DNA of 25,877 bases from an uncultured Lachnospiraceae bacterium (lineage in GTDB: Bacteria; Bacillota; Clostridia; Lachnospirales; Lachnospiraceae), in NCBI GenBank assembly GCA_910588295.1, contig CAJUQO010000047.1, positions 1-25,877 of the forward strand, written 5' to 3'. Under the pieces are notes generated by a model, which saw nothing but the letters and a program-made list of their open reading frames with translations, did no database searches and was not told where the DNA came from. A program made the translations under genes and the position numbers. Every line of letters begins with the position of its first letter. Within the stretch, counting starts at the first letter, position 1. Below, one piece after another: positions 6,511 through 14,316 of this stretch.

Positions 6511-8126
6511 CAAATTATGATACCGAATTCATAACCCGTCAGTCCCGCGCCCCTCTGTTCGAGGCGGTGACGGCTTATCGAAAACGCCGCCCCGGCTATT
6601 TCTGTATTCCGGGACACCGGTATGAGCGGGGAATCAGCAAGCTGTGGCGCAAAGAGGTGGGGGACGCCGTCTTCTCCTACGATCTCACAGAAGCCATGGG
6701 GCTGGACGACCTTCACGCACCGGAGGGCGCCATCCGGGAGGCCCAGGAGCTTTTGGCGGAACTTTACGGCGCAGAGCGCAGCTATTTCCTGGTCAACGGT
6801 TCCACCTGCGGCAACGAGGCCATGCTGCTGGCGGCGCTTCGTCCCGGAGACAAGGTACTGGTGCCACGCAACGCCCACAAATCCATATGGATGGGGCTGG
6901 TTCTCTCCGGCGCCGTGCCGGTGTGGATGCTGCCGGAGTACCTGGCGGATTACGGCCTATGGGGCGGCGTAAAGCCCATAACCGCAGCGCGGATCCTCGA
7001 TGGACATCCGGACTGTAAAGCCGTCTGCCTGGTGAGCCCTACTTACCAGGGATTCTGCAGCGACCTGCAGACAATTGCGGATATCTGCCACAGCCGCGGC
7101 GCGCTGCTGCTGGTGGACGAGGCCCACGGCGGACACCTGTATTTTTCCGGGAAATTTCCCCGGGGAGCCCTTCGTCAGGGGGCGGATCTTTGCGTACAGA
7201 GCTTCCATAAAGTGACGGGGGCGCTGACCCAGAGTTCCGCGCTGCATATCGGTTCCGGCAGGATCTCTCCCGGGCAGGTGGAAGCAGCGCTGAAACTGGT
7301 GCAGAGTACCAGCCCTTCCTATCTGCTGATGGTTTCCCTGGATCTGGCCCGGCGGGAGCTGGCCCTCCATGGGCCAAAGGACATGGATCGGCTGTATGCC
7401 CTGAGCCAGAAAGCCCGGAACAGCCTGAATACCATTCCGGGGATATGTTGTCCCGGCAGGGAATTGACGGGAATCGAAACTCTCTCTGCCATGGATGGAC
7501 CGACGGCCCACCCCTACCTAAACAGCCCCGACCGGCCGGCCGGCGCATGGGGTATCGCCGGCCTGGATCCCGGCCGCCTCACCATCCATGTGGGAAACCT
7601 GGGCATCGACGGAGACACTTTCCGCCGCCTGCTGTTTGACAGGCATAATATTGACCTGGAGATGGCCGAGGGGAGCACGGTACTGGCCATCCTCACCGCG
7701 GCCAACACGGCCAAAGATGTGGAGTGTCTGCTGCATGCTGTGAAACAGACCGCCAAAGATCTGGCAGATACAGCGCCGTACAGACTTCCGGCGTCACACA
7801 ATACTCCGGCAGCGCATGGGATCGGAAAAGAAACAGCGCCGGAACGCTCCGCCGTGTTTTCTTCGCTCCCCCCCGCCGCCCTCTCCCCGCGGGAAGCCTG
7901 GTTTGCCCCCAAAAAAGCCGTTCCCTGGAAAGACGCGGCGGGATGCATAGCCGGGGAAGCCCTGATCCCCTACCCGCCGGGGATCCCCCTCGTATATCCC
8001 GGCGAACTCCTCACGCAGGAAATCTGGAACTATACAGAAATCCTGCGCAGGGAGCACCGGCACCTTCATGGCCCAACGGATACATCCCTGACAACTTTTC
8101 AGATTATCGACTGCAAAACGGAATAA
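6507..8126 (+). CDS. PLP-dependent Orn/Lys/Arg decarboxylase family protein
   Basis: The 539-residue product resembles the Gram-positive arginine/lysine/ornithine decarboxylase family (SpeA/YaaO type, fold-type I PLP enzymes), which makes polyamine precursors such as agmatine or cadaverine. Visible motifs: IPGHRYERG near residue 34, YFLVNGSTCGNEAML (93-107, PLP phosphate contact), RNAHKSIW (121), DEAHGGH with PLP-binding Asp204 and His207, and SFHKVTGALTQ with the Schiff-base Lys235. The C-terminal domain ends in a conserved-looking YPPGIPLVYPGE segment. The substrate cannot be told from sequence alone. The in-frame codon TAA at 6492 limits the start to 6507. No good ribosome binding site precedes it, though a short ORF overlaps the start. 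The following gene is on the opposite strand. Confidence 0.9.
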   Translation: MTNYDTEFITRQSRAPLFEAVTAYRKRRPGYFCIPGHRYERGISKLWRKEVGDAVFSYDLTEAMGLDDLHAPEGAIREAQELLAELYGAERSYFLVNGSTCGNEAMLLAALRPGDKVLVPRNAHKSIWMGLVLSGAVPVWMLPEYLADYGLWGGVKPITAARILDGHPDCKAVCLVSPTYQGFCSDLQTIADICHSRGALLLVDEAHGGHLYFSGKFPRGALRQGADLCVQSFHKVTGALTQSSALHIGSGRISPGQVEAALKLVQSTSPSYLLMVSLDLARRELALHGPKDMDRLYALSQKARNSLNTIPGICCPGRELTGIETLSAMDGPTAHPYLNSPDRPAGAWGIAGLDPGRLTIHVGNLGIDGDTFRRLLFDRHNIDLEMAEGSTVLAILTAANTAKDVECLLHAVKQTAKDLADTAPYRLPASHNTPAAHGIGKETAPERSAVFSSLPPAALSPREAWFAPKKAVPWKDAAGCIAGEALIPYPPGIPLVYPGELLTQEIWNYTEILRREHRHLHGPTDTSLTTFQIIDCKTE

Positions 8127-8178
8127 AAATCGTCGCTCGTTTTTCCGGGGGACGCCCGTAAAAACCTTTTAATCTGAC

Positions 8179-8217
8179 AAAAAAATGGCCGAGAACCTGT
8201 TTTTCGGTTTCCGGCCG
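8179..8217 (-). terminator. Rho-independent terminator of the VanZ-like gene
   Basis: Read on the minus strand, GGCCGGAAACC pairs with GGTTCTCGGCC with a small two-base internal mismatch, followed by ATTTTTTT. It lies about 12 nt after the stop codon of the VanZ-like gene. The T-tract is only on the minus-strand side. Confidence 0.8.
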
Positions 8218-8228
8218 CTCTGTCCGTA

Positions 8229-8624
8229 TCAGAACATAGATTTAACCAGTTTGACCACCGCCAGGATGATCGACCGGATCGCCGCAAAGATCAAAAACAT
8301 CACCATGAAACCCACCAGGCCAAAGACAATATCGTCGAAATCCATGGTGCCCGTGTGGGTGATGCCCTGTCCGATTTCGATGGCAAAAGTGAGCACCACC
8401 ATCACCGTAAATACATAGATCCAGGCGATGACCAGCACATGGTTTTTACTCAGGGCCTTAAAAAGCGGGAATATCACGAACAGCATCATCATGCCGATCA
8501 CACCGATGACCAGAAAATGGAGCTGCTTGTCCGAGAGCACCGTCTCACAGGAATCGTTCCAGGTCAGGATCGCACTGTGGATTTTGGCGATCAGGCCCAC
8601 AACGGCATACAGTAATTTGCTCAT
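8229..8624 (-). CDS. Small VanZ-like integral membrane protein
   Basis: The 131-residue product has about four hydrophobic segments: residues ~3-16, DKQLHFLVIGVIGMMMLF, a long segment around WIYVFTVMVVLTF, and the C-terminal IVFGLVGFMVMFLIFAAI. Two features recall the VanZ-like family: DKxxHF before a membrane segment, and a Glu...Gln/Asp...Asp pattern in AIEIGQGITHTGTMDFDDIVFGLVG. VanZ homologues are linked to glycopeptide tolerance, but most family members have no known function. The frame is open further upstream to 8903. The ATG at 8624 is preferred because GGAGG lies about 8 nt before it and the upstream residues look non-coding. It appears monocistronic with its own terminator. Confidence 0.72.
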   Translation of the reverse strand: MSKLLYAVVGLIAKIHSAILTWNDSCETVLSDKQLHFLVIGVIGMMMLFVIFPLFKALSKNHVLVIAWIYVFTVMVVLTFAIEIGQGITHTGTMDFDDIVFGLVGFMVMFLIFAAIRSIILAVVKLVKSMF

Positions 8625-8841
8625 ATCGCATCCTCCGTGCAAATACCTGCCGTCCCTTTGGGGCGGCAGAACTTCGGGCTTTCCCCACTTTACCACCCCT
8701 ACCGGCGGATTGCAACCGTTACCTTTTATTCTTCCCCCTCTTCCTGACATACCGGCAGGAACACTGTGACCAGCTTTCATCCTCAAAGAGAGGGATGATC
8801 CTTCCGCTCCACAGCGGTAAGAACTATCAGGATCAAGACGT
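8625..8841. other. Gap between the MATE gene and the VanZ-like gene, with a hairpin
   Basis: No gene is seen. The main structure is a 9-bp hairpin at 8648-8668 (plus strand TGCCGTCCC-TTT-GGGGCGGCA with one G-T pair), which would fall just upstream of the VanZ-like ribosome binding site. A small CCGCT/AGCGG hairpin lies at 8803-8817. Neither has a T-tract in the direction of MATE transcription. Confidence 0.5.
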
Positions 8842-10164
8842 CTAATCGAATTTTTCCATCCGGTAAAATACAATGGACATAACCGTGGCGATCGTCCAGC
8901 CAATGGGCCAGGCGCACCAGATTCCCGTGGCGCCCAGGGCCGTTTCCGACAGGATCAGAGCAAACGCCACCCGGAGAACCAGATCCGTAAAAGTGGCCGC
9001 CATAAATTTTTTCATCTTTCCGATCCCCCGCAGGATGCCGTCGGCCACCAGCTTCGCCGATACTACCAGATAGAAGGGGGACAGGATCTGCAGGAAATTG
9101 ATCCCCGTCCCGAGGGCCAGCTCGGTGGGCTTATCCAGGAACAGGTACAGCAGCCACTTGCCGCCGAAGAAATAGAGAAGGGCCAGGGGCAGTCCCAGGA
9201 TCCACACCATCTTGACCCCCGCCCGGAATCCCTCTTTTACCCGCCGGGGCTTCCTGGCCCCTATATTCTGGGCGGTATAGTTGGAGATCCCGTTCCCCAG
9301 GGTGGTGAAGGATGTGATCACCAGATTATTCAGCTTTACCGAGGCCGAGTAGCCCGCTATGACGCCGGGGCCGAAACCGTTGATCACGCTCTGCAGGATG
9401 ATATTCCCCACGGAGACGAAACTCTGCTGCAGGATACTGGGAACTGCAATAACCGCAATCTTTGCAAATACCTGAAAAGAAAAGATCTGCGCCTTCCCTT
9501 TCACCTCAATCCCCCTCAGACGCCGGAAGACCACCAGCACGGCCAGCACACAGCTGACCCCCTGGCATAAAAACGTAGCCCAGGCCACGCCCGCTACGCC
9601 CATGCGGAGGACTGTAACAAAGAAAATGTCCACGGCGATATTGGAGGTAGACGAGGCGGCCAGAAAGATGAAGGGCGTCCTGGAATCCCCCAGAGCCGAG
9701 AAAATCCCCGTCGCGATATTGTAAAAAAATACAAAGGGCAGTCCCCAGACATAGATATCCAGATAAAGCTTGGAATCGGCAAAGAGCTCCGCCGGGGTAT
9801 GGATTCCCGCAAGCAGGGCATCGCCGAACAAAATACCGGTACACATCAACAGCGCACAGACGGCCAGGCTGGAGAACATGGCCGTGCTGACAGCCGTCTT
9901 CATCTTTCCGTATTCCTTCGCGCCAAAATACTGGGATACAATCACGGAGCAGCCGATGTTGCACCCAAAGGCAAACGCGATGAAAATCAGCGTGATCTCG
10001 TAGCTGTTGCCCACGGCGGCCAAAGCATTCTCACCGATGAACTTCCCCGCCACCAGGCTGTCCGCAATATTGTAGAGCTGCTGGAAAATAATACTGCCAA
10101 ACAGTGGCAGACAGAACCGCCACAGCACGGCCTCCGCCTTTCCCACGGTTAAATCTTTATTCAT
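8842..10164 (-). CDS. MATE family multidrug/sodium efflux transporter
   Basis: The 440-residue product is rich in long hydrophobic helices and fits the usual twelve-helix MATE size. The N-terminus has the typical LPLFGSIIFQQLYNIADSLVAGKFIG segment with its conserved Asp, and later GVAGVAWATF and ATGIWCAWPIGW. It is closest in feel to the MepA/DinF-like group of Firmicutes, which export cationic drugs or metabolites using an ion gradient. The start is supported by AAAGGAGAGG 6 nt upstream. A promoter TTGCAT-16-TATACT lies at 10206-10233 with a palindromic candidate operator immediately upstream. The divergent neighbour is a LysR-type regulator that probably controls it. The exported compound is unknown. 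Confidence 0.93.
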   Translation of the reverse strand: MNKDLTVGKAEAVLWRFCLPLFGSIIFQQLYNIADSLVAGKFIGENALAAVGNSYEITLIFIAFAFGCNIGCSVIVSQYFGAKEYGKMKTAVSTAMFSSLAVCALLMCTGILFGDALLAGIHTPAELFADSKLYLDIYVWGLPFVFFYNIATGIFSALGDSRTPFIFLAASSTSNIAVDIFFVTVLRMGVAGVAWATFLCQGVSCVLAVLVVFRRLRGIEVKGKAQIFSFQVFAKIAVIAVPSILQQSFVSVGNIILQSVINGFGPGVIAGYSASVKLNNLVITSFTTLGNGISNYTAQNIGARKPRRVKEGFRAGVKMVWILGLPLALLYFFGGKWLLYLFLDKPTELALGTGINFLQILSPFYLVVSAKLVADGILRGIGKMKKFMAATFTDLVLRVAFALILSETALGATGIWCAWPIGWTIATVMSIVFYRMEKFD

Positions 10165-10205
10165 ATGTATCCTCTCCTTTACACTTGCACTTCAAAACCA
10201 TGTGT

Positions 10206-10233
10206 AGTATACTCGCTCCAATACCATATGCAA
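10206..10233 (-). promoter_or_regulatory. Promoter of the MATE gene
   Basis: On the minus strand, -35 TTGCAT (10228-10233) and -10 TATACT (10206-10211) are 16 bp apart. The start of transcription would be near 10199, giving a leader of about 35 nt to the MATE ATG. Confidence 0.65.
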
Positions 10234-10253
10234 AATATATGTTTAATATATTT
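10233..10253. promoter_or_regulatory. Candidate LysR-type operator
   Basis: Perfect 8-bp inverted arms AAATATAT and ATATATTT flank the centre GTTTA. The site spans about -34 to -54 relative to the predicted MATE transcription start, the classic position for a LysR-type activator. The octamer TACCATAT occurs on both sides (10222-10229 and 10253-10260). Binding is inferred from position and symmetry. Confidence 0.55.
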
Positions 10254-10284
10254 ACCATATAAAATTAATATGGAGAAAACCGTT

Positions 10285-11259
10285 ATGAATATCAGCTATG
10301 ACTATTACCGGGTCTTTTACTATGTGGCCAAATACCGGAGCATCACCCAGGCCGCCGCGGCTCTGATGAACAACCAGCCCAACCTGACCAGGATCATCAA
10401 AAATCTGGAGGGAGAACTGGGCTGTTCCCTCTTCGTCCGTTCCCGCCAGGGGGTTCAGCTCACACCGGAGGGGGAGCAGCTCTTCGCCCATATCCGCATA
10501 GCCGTTGAGCATATCGAGGCCGGGGAGGAGGAGCTGACGCTGTCCCGGGGATTGCAGCAGGGCACCGTCTCCATTGGGGCCAGCGGAACCGCCCTGCGCT
10601 GCCTGCTGCTCCCCGTGCTGAAAAAATACCGGCAGCTCTATCCCGGCATCCGTATCCGTGTTTCCAACTATTCCACGCCCCAGGCCCTCGCCGCATTAAA
10701 AAACGGCCTGGTGGACATCGCCGTCGCGACGGTGTCCCCGGCCGAAATTTCCGATTCGCTGACATGCAGGGTGCTAAAAAATATCCAGGATGTCGCCGTC
10801 TGCGGAACGGCTTTTTCCTTCCCCGCGAATCGGAAATTAAGTTTGGCCGATCTCTCCCGGCTCCCTCTGATCTCCATGGGCGAGCATACGAAAACCTACG
10901 CTTTTTATGCCTCTCTGTTTACGGAAAAGGGCGCTGTATTTTCGCCCAGCGTGGAGGCCGCCACTGCCGACCAGATCCTGCCCCTGGTCATGCATGACCT
11001 GGGCATCGGTTTCATCCCCGGAGCCCTGTTGGGCGATACCGTCCGGAACGGAACGGTAAAGCTTGTGCCGCTGGCCGACCCCATCCCTCTCCGGACGATC
11101 TGTCTGGTCAAGCGGGCCGGGCTCTCCTTAAGCGCCGCGGCGCGGAAGCTGGATGAACTGCTCACGGCGGATGATTGTGCCGCCCCATCATACATTGGAT
11201 TAAGCAAAAATTTTTCCAAAACCAATCTGGCAGTTGTTGAAACCAACGATCCGTGGTAG
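10285..11259 (+). CDS. LysR-family transcriptional regulator
   Basis: The 324-residue product has an N-terminal winged helix-turn-helix (YYRVFYYVAKYRSITQAAAAL followed by NNQPNLTRIIKNLEGELGCSLFVRSRQGVQLTPEGE) and a LysR substrate-binding domain from about residue 90 (GTVSIGASGTALRCLLLPVL). The reading frame is open to 10165, but the LysR N-terminus and a GGAG 9 nt upstream fix the start at 10285. It is divergent from the MATE gene, and the short AT-rich region between them holds a symmetric operator, so it probably regulates the transporter and itself. The inducer is unknown. The C-terminus runs about 20 residues past the usual end of the fold. Confidence 0.93.
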   Translation: MNISYDYYRVFYYVAKYRSITQAAAALMNNQPNLTRIIKNLEGELGCSLFVRSRQGVQLTPEGEQLFAHIRIAVEHIEAGEEELTLSRGLQQGTVSIGASGTALRCLLLPVLKKYRQLYPGIRIRVSNYSTPQALAALKNGLVDIAVATVSPAEISDSLTCRVLKNIQDVAVCGTAFSFPANRKLSLADLSRLPLISMGEHTKTYAFYASLFTEKGAVFSPSVEAATADQILPLVMHDLGIGFIPGALLGDTVRNGTVKLVPLADPIPLRTICLVKRAGLSLSAAARKLDELLTADDCAAPSYIGLSKNFSKTNLAVVETNDPW

Positions 11260-11357
11260 ACTAAAGAGGGCAATGCGGGCCGCAGCGCACACACAGCGGT
11301 TGTGTCCCACACGCGGATTTTGCCGCCCATTGCAAAAAATTACTGAAGGAGGACTGT

Positions 11358-12284
11358 ATGAAAAACAAAAAACACGGTTTGGCAGCGATTCTGGCCCTTG
11401 CGTTGGCCTTCACTCTGGGAGGCTGTCAGAAAGCCGCGACACCGGAGCGTCTTCTGGGAGAGATGGCTGCCAAAACGGCCAAGATGGAATCCTGTACCAT
11501 GAACATGGATATGGACATGAAAATCGCCGCTTCCATAGAGGGTTTTGACATGGATATGGACATGGGCATGGATATAGATATGGAGGTCACCACGGAACCG
11601 GCCCGGGTGCACGGCAACGGCAAATTATCCATGGACGTCATGGGACAGAATGTGGATATGGACATGGAAATGTATTCTCTCCAGGAGGACGGCAAAAATC
11701 TTTCCTATGTGAAGATCTATGATACGTGGCTCAAACAGGAAACGGAGGATATGACCGCCACCATGGAAGCCTATACCTTCAAGGATATCCAGGAGCTTTC
11801 CCAGTCCCTGGAGCTGGCTGATGAGACCCAGACCGAGAATGACAAGGAATGCTATGTCCTGTCCGGAAATATCAGCGGAGACGCCATAAAGGGAATGCTG
11901 GATACGGTTCTGAGCAATATGAGCAGCAGCGGCCTGGATATGGATACAGACGCCTTTGCCGATACCCGGCTGGATTACCGGCTCTTTATCGACAAGGAAG
12001 ACAAATATCCGGTCAAAATGACCATGGATCTGAAAGATCTCATGGAGTCCGCCATGAACGCAAGCCAGAACGAAGTGAATTTCACTTGCGGCGGCTGCGA
12101 TTTCACCTACGTCTTTACCGGTTTCAACACCGTAGCTTCCATCGAGCTTCCCGATGAAGCCAGGGAGTCGGCCACCGATATGGAGGGCCTCACCGACGGC
12201 CTTCTTGATGACGGCGCAGCTTTTGAAGGAGAAGATTTCTCCGATATTTCCAGTGAATTATCGGGAGATCTGGATGATCTGTGA
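11358..12284 (+). CDS. Met/Asp-rich lipoprotein (DUF6612-like)
   Basis: The 308-residue product has a lipoprotein signal peptide: MKNKK, a hydrophobic core, and lipobox TLGGC with lipidated Cys23. It is therefore anchored on the outer face of the membrane. Residues 48-55, 64-75 and 99-105 are runs of alternating Met and polar residues, mostly Asp (such as DMDMDMGMDIDM). The mature part resembles Firmicutes lipoproteins annotated DUF6612, possibly with a LolA-like beta fold; this assignment is tentative. Acidic residues dominate the C-terminus. AAGGAGG lies 6 nt before the ATG. It follows the LysR gene by 98 nt on the same strand, and a GC-rich hairpin follows the stop codon. Confidence 0.85.
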   Translation: MKNKKHGLAAILALALAFTLGGCQKAATPERLLGEMAAKTAKMESCTMNMDMDMKIAASIEGFDMDMDMGMDIDMEVTTEPARVHGNGKLSMDVMGQNVDMDMEMYSLQEDGKNLSYVKIYDTWLKQETEDMTATMEAYTFKDIQELSQSLELADETQTENDKECYVLSGNISGDAIKGMLDTVLSNMSSSGLDMDTDAFADTRLDYRLFIDKEDKYPVKMTMDLKDLMESAMNASQNEVNFTCGGCDFTYVFTGFNTVASIELPDEARESATDMEGLTDGLLDDGAAFEGEDFSDISSELSGDLDDL

Positions 12285-12292
12285 TATTTTCC

Positions 12293-12316
12293 GGAGGGGG
12301 CCGCAAAGCCCCCTCC
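12293..12316. terminator. GC-rich hairpin between convergent genes
   Basis: A perfect 9-bp stem GGAGGGGGC/GCCCCCTCC closes the loop CGCAAA between the stop codons of the lipoprotein gene and the MerR gene. No proper T-tract follows on either strand, so termination in both directions is likely from position but not certain. Confidence 0.6.
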
Positions 12317-12318
12317 TG

Positions 12319-13044
12319 CTATCTACAGTAAGCCTCTATGGCTTTGCAGGCATATTCCGCCGTCCCCTCGCCGCCGACTTCATTGATATTTTCTGTCATG
12401 GCGCCGCCTCCGGCGTACATCCGCCCCAGCTGCAATAAAATCTCTTTAGAACAGGTGTAGAAATGTTCCGTGATAAACGCCTGCAGCTTTTTTACCCGGG
12501 CCTGCACCGCTTCATCCGCGGGATCGGTTTTCTGCATCCGGCCAAATCCGGCCAGGATTCCCATTAATTCGGTATTGATCGTCTGCTCTTCCTGCCTCGT
12601 CCGGCCCTTAGACTTTTCTTCAAACTCCTTATACTCCGGGGTCTGCCCAAAGGATTTCCTGGCCTGTCTGGCATACTCATCCAGCTTTTTCGTATCAAAT
12701 GCTGTAAAATCCAATTTCTTCACTCCTATCGCTTTTATTCCACGGGCGAAATCGATCAGATTCTCCAGATGCTCCTTTTTCATCTGAAGCAGTGTGATCT
12801 GCTGCTCCAAAGCGCGGTTTCTCTCAAAGTTGGGACTATCCAGGATCTCCTGGATCTCCTTTAGCGGAAACTGCAGCTCCTTAAACAGCAGCAGATACTG
12901 CAAGCGTTCCAGCGCCGTCTCGTCATACAGCCGGTACCCCGCCGCTGTGACTTCTGTAGGATGCAGTAGCCCGATCCTGTCATAATGGTGGAGGGCGCGT
13001 ACGCTCACTCCCGTCAGCTCACTTACCTCATGAACCGTCATCAT
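12319..13044 (-). CDS. MerR-family regulator with TipAS-type C-terminal domain
   Basis: The 241-residue product has a MerR winged helix-turn-helix in residues 1-70 (VHEVSELTGVSVRALHHYDRIGLLHP, then GYRLYDE), a dimerising coiled coil around residues 75-105, and a helical TipAS-like domain from about 115 to the end. That domain ends in the typical pattern HFYTCSKEILLQLGRMY and GGEGTAEYACKAIEAY. In Streptomyces TipAL this domain binds thiopeptides, covalently through a Cys; Cys198 here lies in the corresponding segment. Relatives such as Mta activate multidrug pumps. Its promoter has a 19-bp spacer overlapped by a palindrome, indicating autoregulation. AGGAGG precedes two adjacent ATGs, so the start may be one codon later. 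Confidence 0.92.
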   Translation of the reverse strand: MMTVHEVSELTGVSVRALHHYDRIGLLHPTEVTAAGYRLYDETALERLQYLLLFKELQFPLKEIQEILDSPNFERNRALEQQITLLQMKKEHLENLIDFARGIKAIGVKKLDFTAFDTKKLDEYARQARKSFGQTPEYKEFEEKSKGRTRQEEQTINTELMGILAGFGRMQKTDPADEAVQARVKKLQAFITEHFYTCSKEILLQLGRMYAGGGAMTENINEVGGEGTAEYACKAIEAYCR

Positions 13045-13070
13045 AACCTCTCACCTCCTCGTGTAATGTC

Positions 13071-13101
13071 ATCATAAACTATGACATAAGGTCAGAGTCA
13101 A
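13071..13101 (-). promoter_or_regulatory. MerR-type promoter with 19-bp spacer and palindromic operator
   Basis: On the minus strand, -35 TTGACT (13096-13101) and -10 TATGAT (13071-13076) are 19 bp apart, the over-long spacing that MerR-family activators correct by twisting DNA. Inside the spacer, TGAC (13082-13085) and GTCA (13091-13094) form inverted arms around ATAAG. The promoter reads into the TipA-like gene, so autoregulation is the simplest reading. Confidence 0.75.
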
Positions 13102-13163
13102 CAGAAAAATAAAAATCTTTTATAATCGGTTGATGACCCGCGCAGGCTGTATAAAACCCAGGA

Positions 13164-13193
13164 TAGACTTCCCTCCCGGTGATATGCTATACT
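13164..13193 (+). promoter_or_regulatory. Possible promoter of the DUF2284 gene
   Basis: TATACT (13188-13193) is a good -10 box, with TAGACT (13164-13169) 18 bp upstream as a weak -35. Transcription would start about 37 nt before the ATG. Confidence 0.45.
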
Positions 13194-13236
13194 GTTCGCA
13201 GTAAATTCCTATCACAACCACAAAGGAGACAGCACT

Positions 13237-13779
13237 ATGGCAGTAGATTATGAAGCGTTAAAACAGTTGGCCCTTGACTGCGGGTTTTCCCATGTCGGTA
13301 CGCTGGATGCAGACACCATAGAGGTACGCACCGAGGTGCGCGAAGCCTGCGCCAAAGACAAATGCCAGGCCTACGGGAAAAACTGGGTCTGCCCGCCCGC
13401 CTGCGGCACCCTGGAGGAATGCGGCGAACGGATCCACCGGTACAAAAAGGGCCTGATCGTCCAGTCCACGGGAGAGCTGGAGGACAGCTTTGACCTGGAA
13501 GGCATGGAGGCACTCAGCGACAACCATATGAAATCCTTTGACAAGTTCGCTGATCTTCTGCGGGGCCGGTTCCCCGATGCCCTGATCCTCGGCGACGGCA
13601 TGTGTAAACGCTGCAAAACCTGTACATACCCTGACAATCCCTGCCGCTTCCCCGAACACCAGACTTCGGCTATGGAAGCCTACGGCATGGTAGTCAGCGA
13701 GGTCTGTAAAAAGAATGATATCCCTTACTACTATGGGCCGGGGACACTGACCTATGTGGGATGTGTCCTGGTGGAGTAA
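13237..13779 (+). CDS. DUF2284 family Cys-rich metal-binding protein
   Basis: The 180-residue soluble protein matches DUF2284, a family of anaerobes thought to bind metal or iron-sulfur clusters. Eleven or so cysteines fall in two groups: C38, C43, C52, C56 and C62 (KDKCQAYGKNWVCPPACGTLEEC), and C123, C126, C129 and C136 (MCKRCKTCTYPDNPCRFPE), plus C157 and C176. The second group resembles a ferredoxin-like CxxCxxC...C site. No partner enzyme is nearby, so the role is unknown. AAAGGAG is 8 nt before the ATG. It is divergent from the TipA-like gene and ends in a strong bidirectional terminator. Confidence 0.88.
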   Translation: MAVDYEALKQLALDCGFSHVGTLDADTIEVRTEVREACAKDKCQAYGKNWVCPPACGTLEECGERIHRYKKGLIVQSTGELEDSFDLEGMEALSDNHMKSFDKFADLLRGRFPDALILGDGMCKRCKTCTYPDNPCRFPEHQTSAMEAYGMVVSEVCKKNDIPYYYGPGTLTYVGCVLVE

Positions 13780-13808
13780 CTCCGGCGGTATACCGTACTC
13801 GATAAGAC

Positions 13809-13853
13809 AAAAAAGGATTCCGGCTCATTTTTCATAAATCGGAATCCTTTTTA
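13809..13853. terminator. Bidirectional rho-independent terminator
   Basis: Perfect 13-bp arms AAAAAGGATTCCG (13810-13822) and CGGAATCCTTTTT (13840-13852) give a stem whose A-run and T-run act as U-tracts on either strand. It serves the DUF2284 gene on the plus strand and the rhamnose mutarotase gene on the minus strand. Confidence 0.92.
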
Positions 13854-13898
13854 TTCTCTTAGATATTGGCTGTCAGATATGACTGCCCCGATCACCCT

Positions 13899-14222
13899 TT
13901 AATCCAGATGATACACTTCTTCCATATCGGCCCACCACTCGCCCGGGGCCGCTCCCTCTATGGGGGTCTGGCAGGGATCCGTCTCCTTCCACCATTTCTG
14001 CGTCATGGGATCGTCGGCCATTTTCTTCATATCGGCCTCATAATCCTCCCCCGTATACTCATAATAGCTGAACAGATAACCGTCTCTGTAGTAAATGGAG
14101 TAATTCTCTATATGGCATTCCCGGATCATCCGGTTGACCTCCGGCCACGGATTGGCATGGAGCTCTTTATATTTTTCCAGAAATTCCGGTTTTACTTTGA
14201 TGACCTGGCCAAATCGCTTCAT
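13899..14222 (-). CDS. rhaM: L-rhamnose mutarotase (RhaM-like)
   Basis: The 107-residue product matches L-rhamnose mutarotase in length and along its sequence. The enzyme interconverts alpha and beta anomers of L-rhamnose (and related sugars) in the cytoplasm. The key segment YKELHANPWPEV contains Tyr18 and the proposed general acid His22. ENYSIYYRDGYLFSYYEY and DPMTQKWWKETDPCQTP match the family's core strand and tryptophan pair. No other rhamnose catabolic gene (isomerase, kinase, aldolase) is in the window. It lies 94 nt after the UroD-like gene on the same strand and probably shares its transcript, ending at the strong terminator at 13809-13853. Confidence 0.9.
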   Translation of the reverse strand: MKRFGQVIKVKPEFLEKYKELHANPWPEVNRMIRECHIENYSIYYRDGYLFSYYEYTGEDYEADMKKMADDPMTQKWWKETDPCQTPIEGAAPGEWWADMEEVYHLD

Positions 14223-14316
14223 CTGCGCTCTCCTTTTCCTGATATCCCTTTTTCTTTATCCGGCGGAGGCTCTGCCCGTTTTTTTGCTTTCCGGACCGGG
14301 CCTACCCCCTGTTTTA

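Noticed and set aside
13809..13853. Long perfect inverted repeat considered as a mobile-element end
   Set aside because: The A-run, stem and T-run between convergent genes are the standard form of a bidirectional terminator.
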